A DNA stretch of 6,590 nucleotides, taken from an uncultured Rhodanobacteraceae bacterium. GTDB taxonomy: Bacteria > Pseudomonadota > Gammaproteobacteria > Xanthomonadales > Ahniellaceae. A program made the position numbers and the translations under genes. This document shows, one piece after another, positions 6,321-6,590 of this stretch. The stretch's first letter is position 1, and each line of letters opens with the position of its first letter. The stretch lies in the NCBI GenBank assembly GCA_937873105.1, contig CALMWD010000413.1:1-6590 (forward strand), read 5' to 3'. A model generated the notes under the pieces. That model saw nothing but the letters and a program-made list of their open reading frames with translations. It was not told the origin of the DNA and ran no database searches.

Positions 6321-6590
6321 ACGCCGAGCACGCGATCCGCGCGCGCGGGCTGACGCGCCGCTTCGGGGCGCTGACCGCCGTCGACCGGGTCGACCTGACC
6401 ATCCCGCGCGGCGCCGTCTACGGCTTTCTCGGACCGAACGGCTCCGGCAAGTCGACCACGATCCGCATGTTGTGCGGCCTGCTGACGCCGAGCGCCGGCG
6501 ACATCGACGTGCTCGGGCTGTCGATCCCGCGCGATGCCGAGGCGCTGAAGCGCCGCATCGGCTACATGACGCAGAAGTTCTCGCTGTACG
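6317..6590 (+). CDS. ABC transporter ATP-binding protein, YbhF-like (3' truncated by window)
   Basis: The first 91 codons of a cytoplasmic ABC ATPase; the rest lies beyond the window. Phe16 in RRFGAL is at the A-loop position. The Walker A motif GPNGSGKST covers residues 39-47, and MTQKFSLY (84-91) supplies the Q-loop Gln86. The QKFSLY wording is typical of drug and small-molecule exporters of the YbhF/RbbA/CcmA_DrrA-like group. The Walker B and signature motifs are not visible, so activity, and whether a second ATPase module follows as in E. coli YbhF, cannot be judged. ATG 6317 overlaps the TGA of the fusion-protein gene by four bases, so the two are probably translationally coupled. ABC-2 type permease genes are expected downstream, by analogy with ybhGFSR. 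Confidence 0.93.
   Translation, partial: MNAEHAIRARGLTRRFGALTAVDRVDLTIPRGAVYGFLGPNGSGKSTTIRMLCGLLTPSAGDIDVLGLSIPRDAEALKRRIGYMTQKFSLY

Overview
The window is GC-rich and densely coding, with GC-dominated third codon positions. The order purM-purN-DUF3108, the weak Shine-Dalgarno sites and a GTAG-headed palindromic repeat of the type found in Stenotrophomonas and Pseudomonas suggest a gammaproteobacterium of the Xanthomonadales/Lysobacterales. That placement is inference from gene content and style; no rRNA or other phylogenetic marker is present.

Layout: the window opens in the last 103 codons of metG (methionyl-tRNA synthetase, tRNA-binding domain). The metG stop codon lies inside a REP-like double hairpin. 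Next comes an uncharacterised 430-residue protein (428-1720) with a degenerate receiver-like N-terminus and a possible helix-turn-helix near the C-terminus. A short gap carrying a perfect palindrome and an extended -10 promoter leads to purM and purN, which overlap by one base and encode two steps of purine synthesis. A secreted DUF3108 protein follows. It ends exactly where a convergent gene ends: the two TGA stop codons abut inside a palindrome. The convergent gene, on the minus strand, is a membrane-bound diguanylate cyclase (GGEEF active site, no RxxD inhibitory site). Divergent from it, a lipoprotein membrane-fusion protein overlaps by four bases the start of an ABC ATPase of the YbhF type, which runs off the window.

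The genes form four transcription units: metG; the unknown gene; purM-purN, perhaps extending into DUF3108 although that gene has its own weak promoter candidate; and the exporter operon, with the cyclase facing it across a 93-bp divergent control region. The purM and exporter promoters share a nearly identical extended -10 plus CGCCCG discriminator. No gap exceeds about 115 bases, and I see no RNA gene, CRISPR array, transposase or prophage gene. Most of the window is ordinary core genome. The least explained parts are the 430-residue protein, the REP doublet and the shared promoter motif.
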